Source: Tepidiphilus sp. (lineage in GTDB: Bacteria; Pseudomonadota; Gammaproteobacteria; Burkholderiales; Rhodocyclaceae). Taken from it: a DNA stretch of 9,150 bases. Below are positions 1 to 6,766 of the stretch, one piece after another. A program made the translations under genes and the position numbers. The notes below the pieces were generated by a model. It saw nothing but the letters and a program-made list of their open reading frames with translations, had not been told where the DNA came from and ran no database searches. Location: contig JAQUGB010000063.1 in the NCBI GenBank assembly GCA_028684345.1, positions 1 through 9,150 of the forward strand, given 5' to 3'. How positions within the stretch are numbered: the first letter of the stretch is position 1; every line of letters begins with the position of its first letter.

Positions 1-407
1 GCGATCAGCTGCAGGTGGCGCGCCAGGACGGTATCCGACCGGTGGTGCGCGCTTTGCGCGCCGGTCGGCCGCTCTATTACCTGCCCGACCTGGATTACGG
101 GCGCAAGGAGTCCGTCTTCGTGCCGTTTTTCGGGGTGCCGGCGGCCACGATCACCGGTCTGTCGCGGCTGGCACGACTCACGGGCGCTGCGGTGGTGCCA
201 TGTGTCACGGAGATGCTGCCCGATGGTAAAGGCTACGTGACGCGATTCGGCGAGCCTTGGGAGGATTTCCCCTCCGAGGACGAGGTGGCCGACGCGGCGC
301 GCATGAACCGTTGGCTCGAAGGCGAGATCCGTCGCATGCCGGCGCAGTATTATTGGGTGCACCGGCGCTTCAAGACGCGGCCCGAGGGGGAGAGGCCGGT
401 GTATTGA
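1..407 (+). CDS. LpxL/HtrB-family lipid A biosynthesis acyltransferase, C-terminal part (5' end outside window)
   Basis: The reading frame is open from base 3 with no stop, so the gene starts left of the window; about 134 C-terminal residues are present. This family transfers a secondary acyl chain to Kdo-lipid IVA at the inner face of the cytoplasmic membrane. The visible part matches the family's C-terminal half: a YYLPDLDYGRKESVFVPFFG block followed by AATITGLSRLARLTGA, and the terminal YWVHRRFKTRPEGE that closes LpxL/LpxM proteins. The H-x4-D catalytic motif lies in the missing part. A GTG at 15 lies in the frame but is internal, because homology-like sequence continues upstream of it. 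The stop overlaps the Shine-Dalgarno sequence of the regulator gene that follows, so the two genes are probably co-transcribed. The family call is firm; the acyl chain and position (LpxL or LpxM) cannot be told from this fragment. Confidence 0.88.
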   Translation, partial: DQLQVARQDGIRPVVRALRAGRPLYYLPDLDYGRKESVFVPFFGVPAATITGLSRLARLTGAAVVPCVTEMLPDGKGYVTRFGEPWEDFPSEDEVADAARMNRWLEGEIRRMPAQYYWVHRRFKTRPEGERPVY

Positions 408-417
408 GGAGAGTGGG

Positions 418-1122
418 ATGGACGCGACGCAGGTGCTTGCTGACCGGTTGCGGCGGGCGGCGTTGTTTACCCTGCTGGGCGAAGAGGAACTGACGACGCT
501 TGCACGGCGTTGCCGGCCGGTGCAGCTCACGCGCGACGAGGTGCTGTTCTTGCGCGGCGAGCCGGCGCGCGGTTTTTACCTGGTGGAGCGCGGGCGCATC
601 AAACTGTTTCTCGATTCTCCTTCGGGGGCGGAGAAGATCGTCGACACCGTCGGGCCGGGCGGGACCTTCGGCGAGGCGGTGATGTTTCTCGACCAACCGT
701 ATCCGGTGTCGACGGCGGCGCTCGGCGAGGCCGAGCTCGTCTTCGTGCCCAAGGAGGCGGTGGATGAATTGCTGGAGCGTCGGCCGGACTTTTGCCGTCG
801 CATGCTCGCCGGCATGGCGATGCGGTTGCGCGTCATGGTGCGCGATATCGAGGCGTATTCGTTGCAGACGGCGGCCCAGCGGGTGATCGGCTATCTGCTG
901 CAATCCTGCGAGCACGAGCGCGGGGAGGCAACGATCGAGCTGCCACTGCCGCGCTACGTGATCGCCTCGCGCCTCAACCTGACGCCGGAGACGCTGTCGC
1001 GCGTTTTCCACGAGCTCGCGCAGCAGGGAGTGTTGCGATCCGAAGGGCGTAGGGTGGTGGTGCCGGACGTGGGGCGGCTGCGGGCCTACGGGGGAGTGGC
1101 GGAGGCGGGGTCGCGGCGATGA
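418..1122 (+). CDS. dnr: Crp/Fnr-family transcriptional regulator, Dnr-type (NO/denitrification regulator)
   Basis: The protein has 234 residues, the usual Crp/Fnr size. An N-terminal cyclic-nucleotide-binding-like beta-roll runs over about residues 15-125, including G-TFGEAVMFLDQPYPVST at 82-99, which resembles the matching block of Pseudomonas Dnr. A long dimerisation helix covers about 126-152, and a winged helix-turn-helix about 150-220. The recognition helix reads ETLSRVFHEL (191-200); E191, S194 and R195 are the Fnr-type E-x-x-S-R residues that contact TTGAT-like half sites. The only cysteines are C32, C126 and C164, so the N-terminal [4Fe-4S] cluster of Fnr is absent and direct oxygen sensing of that kind is not expected. 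The start is ATG 418, with GAGGAG at 406-411. The gene is joined to the next by an ATGA overlap. Likely role, by inference: activating the divergent nnrS and nirS promoters in this window in response to NO. An NnrR/Dnr paralogue with another signal is possible. Confidence 0.85.
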   Translation: MDATQVLADRLRRAALFTLLGEEELTTLARRCRPVQLTRDEVLFLRGEPARGFYLVERGRIKLFLDSPSGAEKIVDTVGPGGTFGEAVMFLDQPYPVSTAALGEAELVFVPKEAVDELLERRPDFCRRMLAGMAMRLRVMVRDIEAYSLQTAAQRVIGYLLQSCEHERGEATIELPLPRYVIASRLNLTPETLSRVFHELAQQGVLRSEGRRVVVPDVGRLRAYGGVAEAGSRR

Positions 1123-1970
1123 GCGAGGCGGCGCTTGCGCTCGCCGCCTCGGTGGCAATGCACGTGACCTGGAACCTGCTGGTGCGGCGGCAGCCGCAGG
1201 CGTCCTATCCCTTGTGGTGGGTGCTGCTGGGGCATCTCGTCTTGCTGGCACCGGCGGGGTGGTTCTGCCTGTGGCGCGATGCGGCGTGGCAACCGGCGCT
1301 CTTGGGGGCAATGCTCCTGTCGGCCAGCGGCAACGTGATCTATTTCATCGGCTTGCGAAAGGCATACGAGTACGCACCGGTGGCGTTGGTGTATCCGCTG
1401 GTGCGCAGCTCGCCGCTCTTGATCGCGCTATGGAGCACGATGCTGCTCGGCGAGACGCTGCGGCCGGCGGCTTGGGCGGGTATCGTCGTGACGGTGCTGG
1501 GTTTGCTGCTGCTCGCTTTGGCCGGGACGGGGCCGGGGGTGCAGCGGCGCGCGTTGCCGTGGGCGCTACTGGCGATGCTGGGGACGAGCCTCTACTCGCT
1601 CAGCGACAAGGCGGCCACGGCCTACCTCGATTCGTTCTGGGCCGTGGTCGGCTATCTGAGCGTGGGCTATGCCGCTTCGTGGCTCGCCTTGACGCTGCAG
1701 TTGCGGCACGAACAGGGGGCGTGGGTGCCGCCGCGGCGCATTCGTTGGTCGCTGTTCGTGATCGGCGGCGTGTGCGTGGGGCTGTCCTATGCGTTGGTGA
1801 TCCACGCGATGCGTTTTCTGCCGGCCGCCGAGGTGGTGGCGTATACGAACGCCGGCATCGCCGTTGCGAGCGTACTGTCGATGGCGATGTTCCGTGAGCG
1901 GGAGCAGTGGCGCTGGCGTTTGGCGGCGGCGGGGGTGATCACGCTCGGTCTGTTCTTGCTTGCCGGCTGA
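1119..1970 (+). CDS. EamA/DMT-superfamily membrane transporter
   Basis: This 283-residue protein is almost wholly hydrophobic, with about ten predicted membrane segments in two repeated halves, the usual EamA layout. The end of the first repeat is seen at about 88-136 (ALVYPLVRSSPLLIALWSTM, then a GETL motif at 111-114 and a final Leu-rich helix). The matching second half is at about 232-282 (FLPAAEVVAYTNAGIAVASV, then FREREQW and a last helix). Family members export or import small metabolites; the substrate cannot be read from sequence. The ATG overlaps the regulator's stop as ATGA, so translation is probably coupled. The stop lies 15 bp from the convergent norD stop. Nothing links it to denitrification beyond its place in the dnr operon. 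A role in phospholipid, undecaprenyl-phosphate or amino-acid traffic is equally possible. Confidence 0.85.
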   Translation: MSEAALALAASVAMHVTWNLLVRRQPQASYPLWWVLLGHLVLLAPAGWFCLWRDAAWQPALLGAMLLSASGNVIYFIGLRKAYEYAPVALVYPLVRSSPLLIALWSTMLLGETLRPAAWAGIVVTVLGLLLLALAGTGPGVQRRALPWALLAMLGTSLYSLSDKAATAYLDSFWAVVGYLSVGYAASWLALTLQLRHEQGAWVPPRRIRWSLFVIGGVCVGLSYALVIHAMRFLPAAEVVAYTNAGIAVASVLSMAMFREREQWRWRLAAAGVITLGLFLLAG

Positions 1971-1985
1971 GGAAAGGCGTTTGCG

Positions 1986-3803
1986 TCACGGCCGGGTGAG
2001 CTCGGCGTAGAGCCGCGGCAGGCGGGCGGCGAGTTCGCCGAGGCGTTGCACGACGACGTGGCCATCATGGCCGAAGAGGTAGGGCAGAACATCGGCGGCT
2101 TCGCGGTCGATCGCGACGCAGAAGGGGCGGATACCGCGCCGGCGGCATTCGAAGAGGGCGCGCCGCGTGTCCTCGACGCCGTAGCGGCCGTCGTAGTGGT
2201 CGATGTCGTGCGGTTTGCCGTCAGTGAGTACCAGCAGCAGTTTCTGTCGCGAGGTGGTGGCGGCGAGCCGGTCCGCGGCGTGGCGGATGGCCGCCCCCAG
2301 ACGGGTGTAATCGCCGGGGCGAAGCGCGAGGATGCGGCCGCGCACGGCCGGCCCGTTGCGCTCGCCGAAATCTTTGAGTCGATGGTAACGCACGTGTGCG
2401 TGGCCGAGCGAGGAAAAGGCGGCCACGGCAAGGGCGTCGCCCGCCGCTTCGATCGCCTCGGTGAACACGAGCAGCGCGTCGCGGATCACATCGATGACGC
2501 GGTGCGCATCATCGGCGTGCGCGTCGGTAGACAGCGACACGTCGGCGAGCAGCAGGCAGGAGAGGTCGCGCGCCGTGCGCGGGGTGTCGATATAGCGCGG
2601 TTGCGCCGAGACGGGGCAGCCGGAGCGCAGTTCGGCGTGGCGACGGACCCAGTCGTCAAGATCGAGCGCGTCGCCCTCGGGCTGACCCGCCTGGGGCCGG
2701 CGCTCGCTGCGGATGCGTTCGAGTTCGGCGCGCAGTCGTTGCGTGAGCGGGCGAAGCTGTCCGGGCAAAGGGGCGGGCATCGCCTCGTCACGGGGCAGAT
2801 CGATGCGGCAGTGATCGGGGCGGTACTGGCCGCGGCGATAATCCCATTCGGGCAGCAGGATTCCCTCCCTCAGCCTTTCATCGGCGTCTGCGGCGGGCGG
2901 GCGTTCCAGGTCCATGCGCACGCGGGAGGCGACGGGGTCGGAGTCCTCGGCGAGCGCCAGCCGTTCGAGCTGGGCGGCGGCACGTCCGGCTTCGTCCCCC
3001 TCGGCGTCTTCGAGCGAGCGGTCGACGCGTACGTATTCCGCCCAGCACAGCAGGCTCTCGGCGCGAAACGCGAGCAGCATGCCGTGCTGCGAGCCGGGGT
3101 CTTCCGTCGCTTCGGTCTGGATCGGGGCCGCGGCCGAAGAGGAAGCTCCGTCCTTGGCGGTAGGCGGGGGACGGCGCCGAGCCGCCGCGGCATCGGTCTC
3201 CTGAGGCATCAGCCACAGCATCACCGGCCGCGGCGGGCGCGGTGAGGCCGGAAAGGTGCGCACGCTGCCGGGAGCACGCAGGGCGGCGCGGATCGCTTCT
3301 TCCACGGCAGCGTCGACCGGGGGCAGCTGGTGCGGTAGGGGGCGAAGCGCGAGGCTTGCTGCGACGAGGCGATCATAGCGTTCCTGCCACGCAGGGTAGC
3401 GGGCGAGCGCCACGGCGGTGGCGCGCTGGTTGGCGAGCCACCACGGTTCGCCGTTGGGGACGAAATGGGCAGCGAGCAGGGCGAGCCAGAAATAGAGGTC
3501 GCGGTTGAGGGGGCGTTTGGGAAAATGGGCGATCGCGGCGGGAAGGCGCAGCTCGTCGGCGGTGAGATGGGGAAGTTCGGTAAGACGGCCGGTTCCGGCG
3601 AGCCGTTCGCGCCACGTACGCCGCCCTTCGTGGATACGGCGTTCGGCCACGGCGAATCTGCGTCCGGCCTCGCCGCCCACGCCGCGGAAGAATACCGACA
3701 GGGGGCGCCGTAAGGATTCGAGGCGGATTTCGGCCTGGGGGTGGTGCGCTTCGGCGAGGTGCCGCACCCAGCGATCCCACAGCGCTCCGGCCCAGGTCTC
3801 CAT
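1986..3803 (-). CDS. norD: NorD, VWA-domain protein for nitric oxide reductase activation
   Basis: NorD works with the AAA+ protein NorQ to produce active cytochrome c-dependent NO reductase (NorCB), probably by inserting or remodelling its non-heme iron centre. The protein has 605 residues, close to known NorD proteins. The C-terminal von Willebrand factor A domain covers about 412-600. Its MIDAS metal site is visible as D421-V-S423-L-S425, T500 (in DYTRLGAA) and D528 (in VLTDGKPHDIDHYDGRYG, the NorD signature). The N-terminal 180 residues are helical and Trp/Arg-rich, with no signal peptide or membrane segment, so it is probably cytoplasmic. Residues about 183-240 form a Pro/Ala/Ser-rich linker that looks disordered. 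The start at 3803 lies 2 bp after the norQ stop and has only a weak Shine-Dalgarno sequence, which suggests translational coupling. The norC and norB genes are not in the window. Confidence 0.93.
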   Translation of the reverse strand: METWAGALWDRWVRHLAEAHHPQAEIRLESLRRPLSVFFRGVGGEAGRRFAVAERRIHEGRRTWRERLAGTGRLTELPHLTADELRLPAAIAHFPKRPLNRDLYFWLALLAAHFVPNGEPWWLANQRATAVALARYPAWQERYDRLVAASLALRPLPHQLPPVDAAVEEAIRAALRAPGSVRTFPASPRPPRPVMLWLMPQETDAAAARRRPPPTAKDGASSSAAAPIQTEATEDPGSQHGMLLAFRAESLLCWAEYVRVDRSLEDAEGDEAGRAAAQLERLALAEDSDPVASRVRMDLERPPAADADERLREGILLPEWDYRRGQYRPDHCRIDLPRDEAMPAPLPGQLRPLTQRLRAELERIRSERRPQAGQPEGDALDLDDWVRRHAELRSGCPVSAQPRYIDTPRTARDLSCLLLADVSLSTDAHADDAHRVIDVIRDALLVFTEAIEAAGDALAVAAFSSLGHAHVRYHRLKDFGERNGPAVRGRILALRPGDYTRLGAAIRHAADRLAATTSRQKLLLVLTDGKPHDIDHYDGRYGVEDTRRALFECRRRGIRPFCVAIDREAADVLPYLFGHDGHVVVQRLGELAARLPRLYAELTRP

Positions 3804-3805
3804 GG

Positions 3806-4585
3806 CTATTCGCCGAGCACGGTGCGCACCAGCTCTTCTAGCCCGGCGGTGACCTCGGCATCGTCGGACAGCGCCTCGACGAGCGCCGCGCGGCAGGCGG
3901 CGAGCACCGGCAGGCCGCCGCGGATCAGCAGGGCGGCATAAACGAGGAGCCGCGTCGAGGCCACTTCTTCGAGATCGACCCCGTCGAGCCGGCGGATGGC
4001 GTTACCCAGGGCGACGAGACGCCGCGCGAGTAAGGCGTCGCACCCCGTTTCTCGCTGCAGGATGCGGATTTCGCGCGCCTCGTCGGGAAAGCCGAAACGC
4101 AGCGCCACGAAACGTTGCCGGGTGGAGGGTTTGAGCCCTTTGAGGAAATTCTGGTAGCCGGGATTGTAGGAGACGACCAGCATGAATTCGGGCGGTGCGG
4201 CCAGCAGCTCGCCCGTGCGCTCGAGCGGCAGTGTGCGGCGGTGGTCGGCGAGCGGATGGATGACGACGGTGACGTCCTTGCGCGCCTCGACGATCTCGTC
4301 GAGATAGCAGATGCCGCCCTCGCGCACGGCGCGCGTGAGCGGCCCGTCCTGCCACACGGTCTGTCCGTTTTGCACGAGATGGCGTCCAACGAGGTCGGCG
4401 GCGGTCAGATCGTCGTGGCAGGCCACGGAGAAGAGCGGTAGGCCAAGGCGCGCCGCCATGTGGGTGACGAAGCGGGTCTTGCCCACCCCTGTGGGGCCTT
4501 TGATGAGCACGGGCAGGCGGTTGCGCCAGGCGTGTTCGAAGAGTTCGACCTCGTCGCTGGCCGGTTCATAGGCGGGAAGCGTCAT
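3806..4585 (-). CDS. norQ: NorQ/NirQ, MoxR-class AAA+ ATPase for nitric oxide reductase activation
   Basis: This 259-residue MoxR-type AAA+ ATPase belongs to the CbbQ/NirQ/NorQ group, which couples ATP hydrolysis to metal-centre assembly through a VWA partner, here NorD. Visible motifs: Walker A GPTGVGKT (30-37), Walker B ICYLDE with D96 and E97, sensor-1 N141 in VVSYNPGYQ, and a candidate arginine finger in KPSTRQRF (R156 or R158). The stretch HDDLTAADLVGRHL (57-70) and the NFLKGLKPS block are typical of the group. The protein is soluble and cytoplasmic, probably a hexamer. Its ATG overlaps the stop of the upstream methyltransferase as ATGA, and norD follows after 2 bp, so the three genes are very probably translated as a coupled set. 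The family covers NorQ, NirQ and CbbQ; adjacency to norD makes the NorQ assignment firm. Confidence 0.94.
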   Translation of the reverse strand: MTLPAYEPASDEVELFEHAWRNRLPVLIKGPTGVGKTRFVTHMAARLGLPLFSVACHDDLTAADLVGRHLVQNGQTVWQDGPLTRAVREGGICYLDEIVEARKDVTVVIHPLADHRRTLPLERTGELLAAPPEFMLVVSYNPGYQNFLKGLKPSTRQRFVALRFGFPDEAREIRILQRETGCDALLARRLVALGNAIRRLDGVDLEEVASTRLLVYAALLIRGGLPVLAACRAALVEALSDDAEVTAGLEELVRTVLGE

Positions 4586-5376
4586 GGCGTGGCTTTCGAT
4601 GTGACAGTGGATTCAGCAAGGGCCGCCGCTCGGGGCGCGAGCCGCTCGGCGAGCCCTACCACGTCGCCCACCACCAGTAGCGCCGGCGGGGCGAGTTCGG
4701 CGGCGGCCGCGAGCGCGGGCAGGCTCGCCAGCGTGCCGCTGAGGCGCTCGGCATCGGACAGTGTGGCGTTGCGTACCACGGCCGCAGGCGTGTCGGCCGG
4801 CAGGCCATGGGCGACGAGTTCGCGGCAGATCGTGGGCAGGGTGCTCACCCCCATGTAGAAGACCACCGTCTGGCGCGGCCGGGCGAGCGCTTCCCAGTCG
4901 AGCAGCAGGGCGCCGTCCTTGAGATGCCCGGTGACGAAGAGGCAGGATTGGGCGTGGTCGCGGTGCGTGAGGGGAATGCCCTGGCTCGCGGCCATGCCGC
5001 AGGCCGCCGTGATGCCGGGCACGACCTCGAAAGGGATGCCGGCTGCGGCGAGCGCTTCGGCTTCTTCCCCGCCGCGCCCGAAAATGTAGGGGTCGCCCCC
5101 CTTGAGCCGCACGACCACTGCGCCGGTCTGCCCGAGTTCGACGAGAAGCGCGTTGATCTCCTCCTGGGGGAGCGTATGCCGGCCGGCGCGCTTGCCGACG
5201 AAGACGCGCCGCGCCTCGGGGCGGACGCACTCGAGCACGGCCGGGCTCACCAGGTTGTCGTAGACGAGCGCCTCGGCGGCCTGCAGCAGGCGCAGTGCTC
5301 GCACGGTGAGCAGTTCCGGGTCGCCGGGGCCGGCGCCCACCAGATAGACTTTCGGTGCGATCGTTTTCCGCTTCAT
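4582..5376 (-). CDS. nirE: Uroporphyrinogen-III C-methyltransferase (SUMT; NirE/CobA type)
   Basis: The enzyme uses two S-adenosylmethionine molecules to methylate uroporphyrinogen III at C2 and C7, giving precorrin-2, the branch-point precursor of siroheme, cobalamin and heme d1. The 264-residue protein is a stand-alone SUMT without the CysG dehydrogenase/chelatase domain. Signature sequences: VYLVGAGPGDPELLTV (10-25), the SAM-binding VRLKGGDPYIFGRGGEE (89-105), and PGITAACGMAASQGIPLTHR (120-139). I chose ATG 5376, with AGGGA 8 nt upstream, because the family homology starts at once (MKRKTIAPKVYLVGAGPG). The longer frame back to 5490 would run into nnrS and has no family-like sequence. It lies between nnrS and norQD and opposite nirSCF, which favours a dedicated heme d1 role (NirE). 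A cobA or siroheme role cannot be excluded from sequence alone, so the symbol is less sure than the function. Confidence 0.88.
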   Translation of the reverse strand: MKRKTIAPKVYLVGAGPGDPELLTVRALRLLQAAEALVYDNLVSPAVLECVRPEARRVFVGKRAGRHTLPQEEINALLVELGQTGAVVVRLKGGDPYIFGRGGEEAEALAAAGIPFEVVPGITAACGMAASQGIPLTHRDHAQSCLFVTGHLKDGALLLDWEALARPRQTVVFYMGVSTLPTICRELVAHGLPADTPAAVVRNATLSDAERLSGTLASLPALAAAAELAPPALLVVGDVVGLAERLAPRAAALAESTVTSKATP

Positions 5377-5473
5377 CGTCTCGTTCCCTGCGGTCTTTAT
5401 CCTGGTTGCGGTTTGTACCACGGTTTGGCCTGCGTCTTCATGCCGCGCGGGAAGATGGAAAGAGCGCGGGCGT
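5377..5473. other. 97-bp gap between nnrS and the methyltransferase gene
   Basis: This is the only gap of note inside the minus-strand gene group. I see the Shine-Dalgarno sequence of the methyltransferase (AGGGA on the minus strand, plus-strand bases 5385-5389). I see no Fnr/Dnr-type palindrome, no convincing stem followed by a T-run, and no supported gene. Read-through from nnrS into the downstream three genes is therefore the simplest reading, although a weak internal promoter cannot be ruled out by eye. Confidence 0.5.
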
Positions 5474-6664
5474 TCAACCGGGACGTCCATCGGGGCGCGG
5501 GCGCACGAGGCGCGGGACGAAACGCCACAGGTAGAGGAGATAGGCGAGCGCGAAGGCGAAGGCGCTTGCGTGCAGCATGCCGTTCCCCATGGCCGGGAAG
5601 GTCGCGAGTTCGCGCAGCAGCGCCGCGGCGAGCAGCACGAGGAAGGCGGAGTGGAGGCCGCGAGGGGTGCGGTTGGGGTGATCGCCGGTGTGGCCGAGCG
5701 CCGTGCGCGTCATCATGCCGAGCGTCATGGAGCCGATGCCGCCCACCGTGAGCAGGTGCACCGCGGCGCTGCGCCAGGCCGGGGCGAAAGCGGCCAGTCC
5801 GTAGGCGAGGACCCCTGCCGCCGTCAGGGCGAAGCCGAGATGCAAGATCCACACCATGGGGTTGGTCCAGACGGTCCGGTGCAGCCAGCGCCGGCTCTGG
5901 CGCAGGGCGATGCCGGACGTCACCACGGCGAGCACGGCGATGAGCGGCGCGGGCGCACCGAGGGCCGTGGCAAGCGCCAGCGCAAACCCGCCGACCACGG
6001 TACCGGCCTGCACCCAGGCTGGATTGGGGACTTGCGGCAGACCGAGCGCCCGGCTGGTGAAGAAGGCGATGACCCGCATGCCGAGGAAGAAGATCATCCC
6101 GGCGAGCCACAGGGCGCCGGCATCGAGCCAGGCGAGGGGTTCGCCGTCGAGTTTTCCTTGCACCGTGCAGAAAAACCCCGCCTCGAAGCCCGCGAACAGC
6201 AGCAGCAGGAACGGCACGACGTAGTTGCGCCGGTTACGCGCGGCGAGCACGGAGCGGGCGAGCCAGAACGCGGCAAGGAGAAGAAAGGCAAGCGCGGCGC
6301 CTGCAGCGGCAGGAAAGGCGCGCTCGCCGAGGAACCAAGCCAGCCGAGCCACGAGCCACAGCAGCACGAGCACGCCGAGACGGACGCCGCGAAGCGGCGG
6401 CTGTCCCGTCCAGCTTGCCACCGCCGTATGCAGAAAACCGACGACGATCGCTGCGCCGAAGCCCCAGACCATCTCGTGCGCATGCCACCACACGCCCGGC
6501 AGGGCAGGTGCGCCGCGCAGGGTGACCGCCCAGTAAGGTACGGCGAGCACCGCGAGCAGGGCTCCGAGCAGATAAAAGGGGCGGAAGGCCATCGCCAGCC
6601 AGGCGGCAAGGCTCGGACGGGCGGAGGTGGGTGGGTGCGGTTCTTGCAGAGGGATGCCGGTCAT
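5474..6664 (-). CDS. nnrS: NnrS family heme/copper-containing membrane protein
   Basis: NnrS proteins are polytopic inner-membrane proteins, controlled by NO-responsive regulators and linked to denitrification and protection against nitrosative stress. Their exact chemistry is unsettled. The 396-residue protein is mostly hydrophobic with about 12 likely membrane segments. It shows the family's conserved histidine-rich parts: FRPFYLLGALLAVLAVP (28-43), WWHAHEMVWGFG (59-70; H61, H63), FLHTAVASWTGQPP (77-90), and H303 followed by GGIGSMTLGMMTRTALGHTGDH (308-329). I chose ATG 6664 because it has GGAG 7 nt upstream (plus-strand CTCC at 6672-6675) and gives the usual family N-terminus. The longer frame to 6736 would put the start inside an Fnr/Dnr-type operator and upstream of the predicted transcription start. 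It is the first gene of the minus-strand group and is divergent from nirS. Confidence 0.92.
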   Translation of the reverse strand: MTGIPLQEPHPPTSARPSLAAWLAMAFRPFYLLGALLAVLAVPYWAVTLRGAPALPGVWWHAHEMVWGFGAAIVVGFLHTAVASWTGQPPLRGVRLGVLVLLWLVARLAWFLGERAFPAAAGAALAFLLLAAFWLARSVLAARNRRNYVVPFLLLLFAGFEAGFFCTVQGKLDGEPLAWLDAGALWLAGMIFFLGMRVIAFFTSRALGLPQVPNPAWVQAGTVVGGFALALATALGAPAPLIAVLAVVTSGIALRQSRRWLHRTVWTNPMVWILHLGFALTAAGVLAYGLAAFAPAWRSAAVHLLTVGGIGSMTLGMMTRTALGHTGDHPNRTPRGLHSAFLVLLAAALLRELATFPAMGNGMLHASAFAFALAYLLYLWRFVPRLVRPRPDGRPG

Positions 6665-6694
6665 CGAGAGACTCCGCAGGCAGGGTTGGGGGAC

Positions 6695-6700
6695 ATTGTG
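6695..6700 (-). promoter_or_regulatory. Candidate -10 element of the nnrS promoter
   Basis: On the minus strand the hexamer reads CACAAT, 4 of 6 matches to TATAAT. If it occupies -12 to -7, transcription starts at 6688, giving a 24-base leader before the nnrS ATG. The operator at 6723-6736 is then centred at -41.5, the standard class II position for Crp/Fnr activators. The hexamer alone is weak evidence; the spacing is what supports it. Confidence 0.5.
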
Positions 6701-6722
6701 CTTTTCAGGCGTCAGATCGTCC

Positions 6723-6736
6723 TTGATCGCAGTCAA
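6723..6736. promoter_or_regulatory. Fnr/Dnr-type operator for nnrS
   Basis: The sequence TTGATCGCAGTCAA is two 5-base half sites (TTGAT and GTCAA) around a 4-base spacer, a near-perfect match to the Fnr/Dnr consensus TTGAT-N4-ATCAA. Its centre (6729.5) is at -41.5 from the predicted nnrS start at 6688 and at about -85.5 from the predicted nirS start. The Dnr-type regulator encoded at 418-1122 has the recognition residues for such half sites and is the obvious candidate; an Fnr/Anr protein elsewhere could also bind. Confidence 0.78.
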
Positions 6737-6766
6737 GATGGTGCGGCGAAGACCATTTTCTTCGAA

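Noticed and set aside
370..1311. A 313-codon minus-strand frame opposite dnr and the start of the transporter gene
   Set aside because: It overlaps three real genes on the other strand, and the Arg/Pro/Ala/His-rich composition is typical of antisense frames in GC-rich DNA.
2046..3245. A 399-codon plus-strand frame opposite norD
   Set aside because: It is opposite a well-supported NorD with an intact MIDAS site; the frame is explained by codon bias and shows no family features.
5397..5441. A possible 14-residue peptide gene on the minus strand (MKTQAKPWYKPQPG) in the nnrS-methyltransferase gap
   Set aside because: It has no Shine-Dalgarno sequence, does not match a peptide family I know (it is not PqqA-like), and is short enough to arise by chance.
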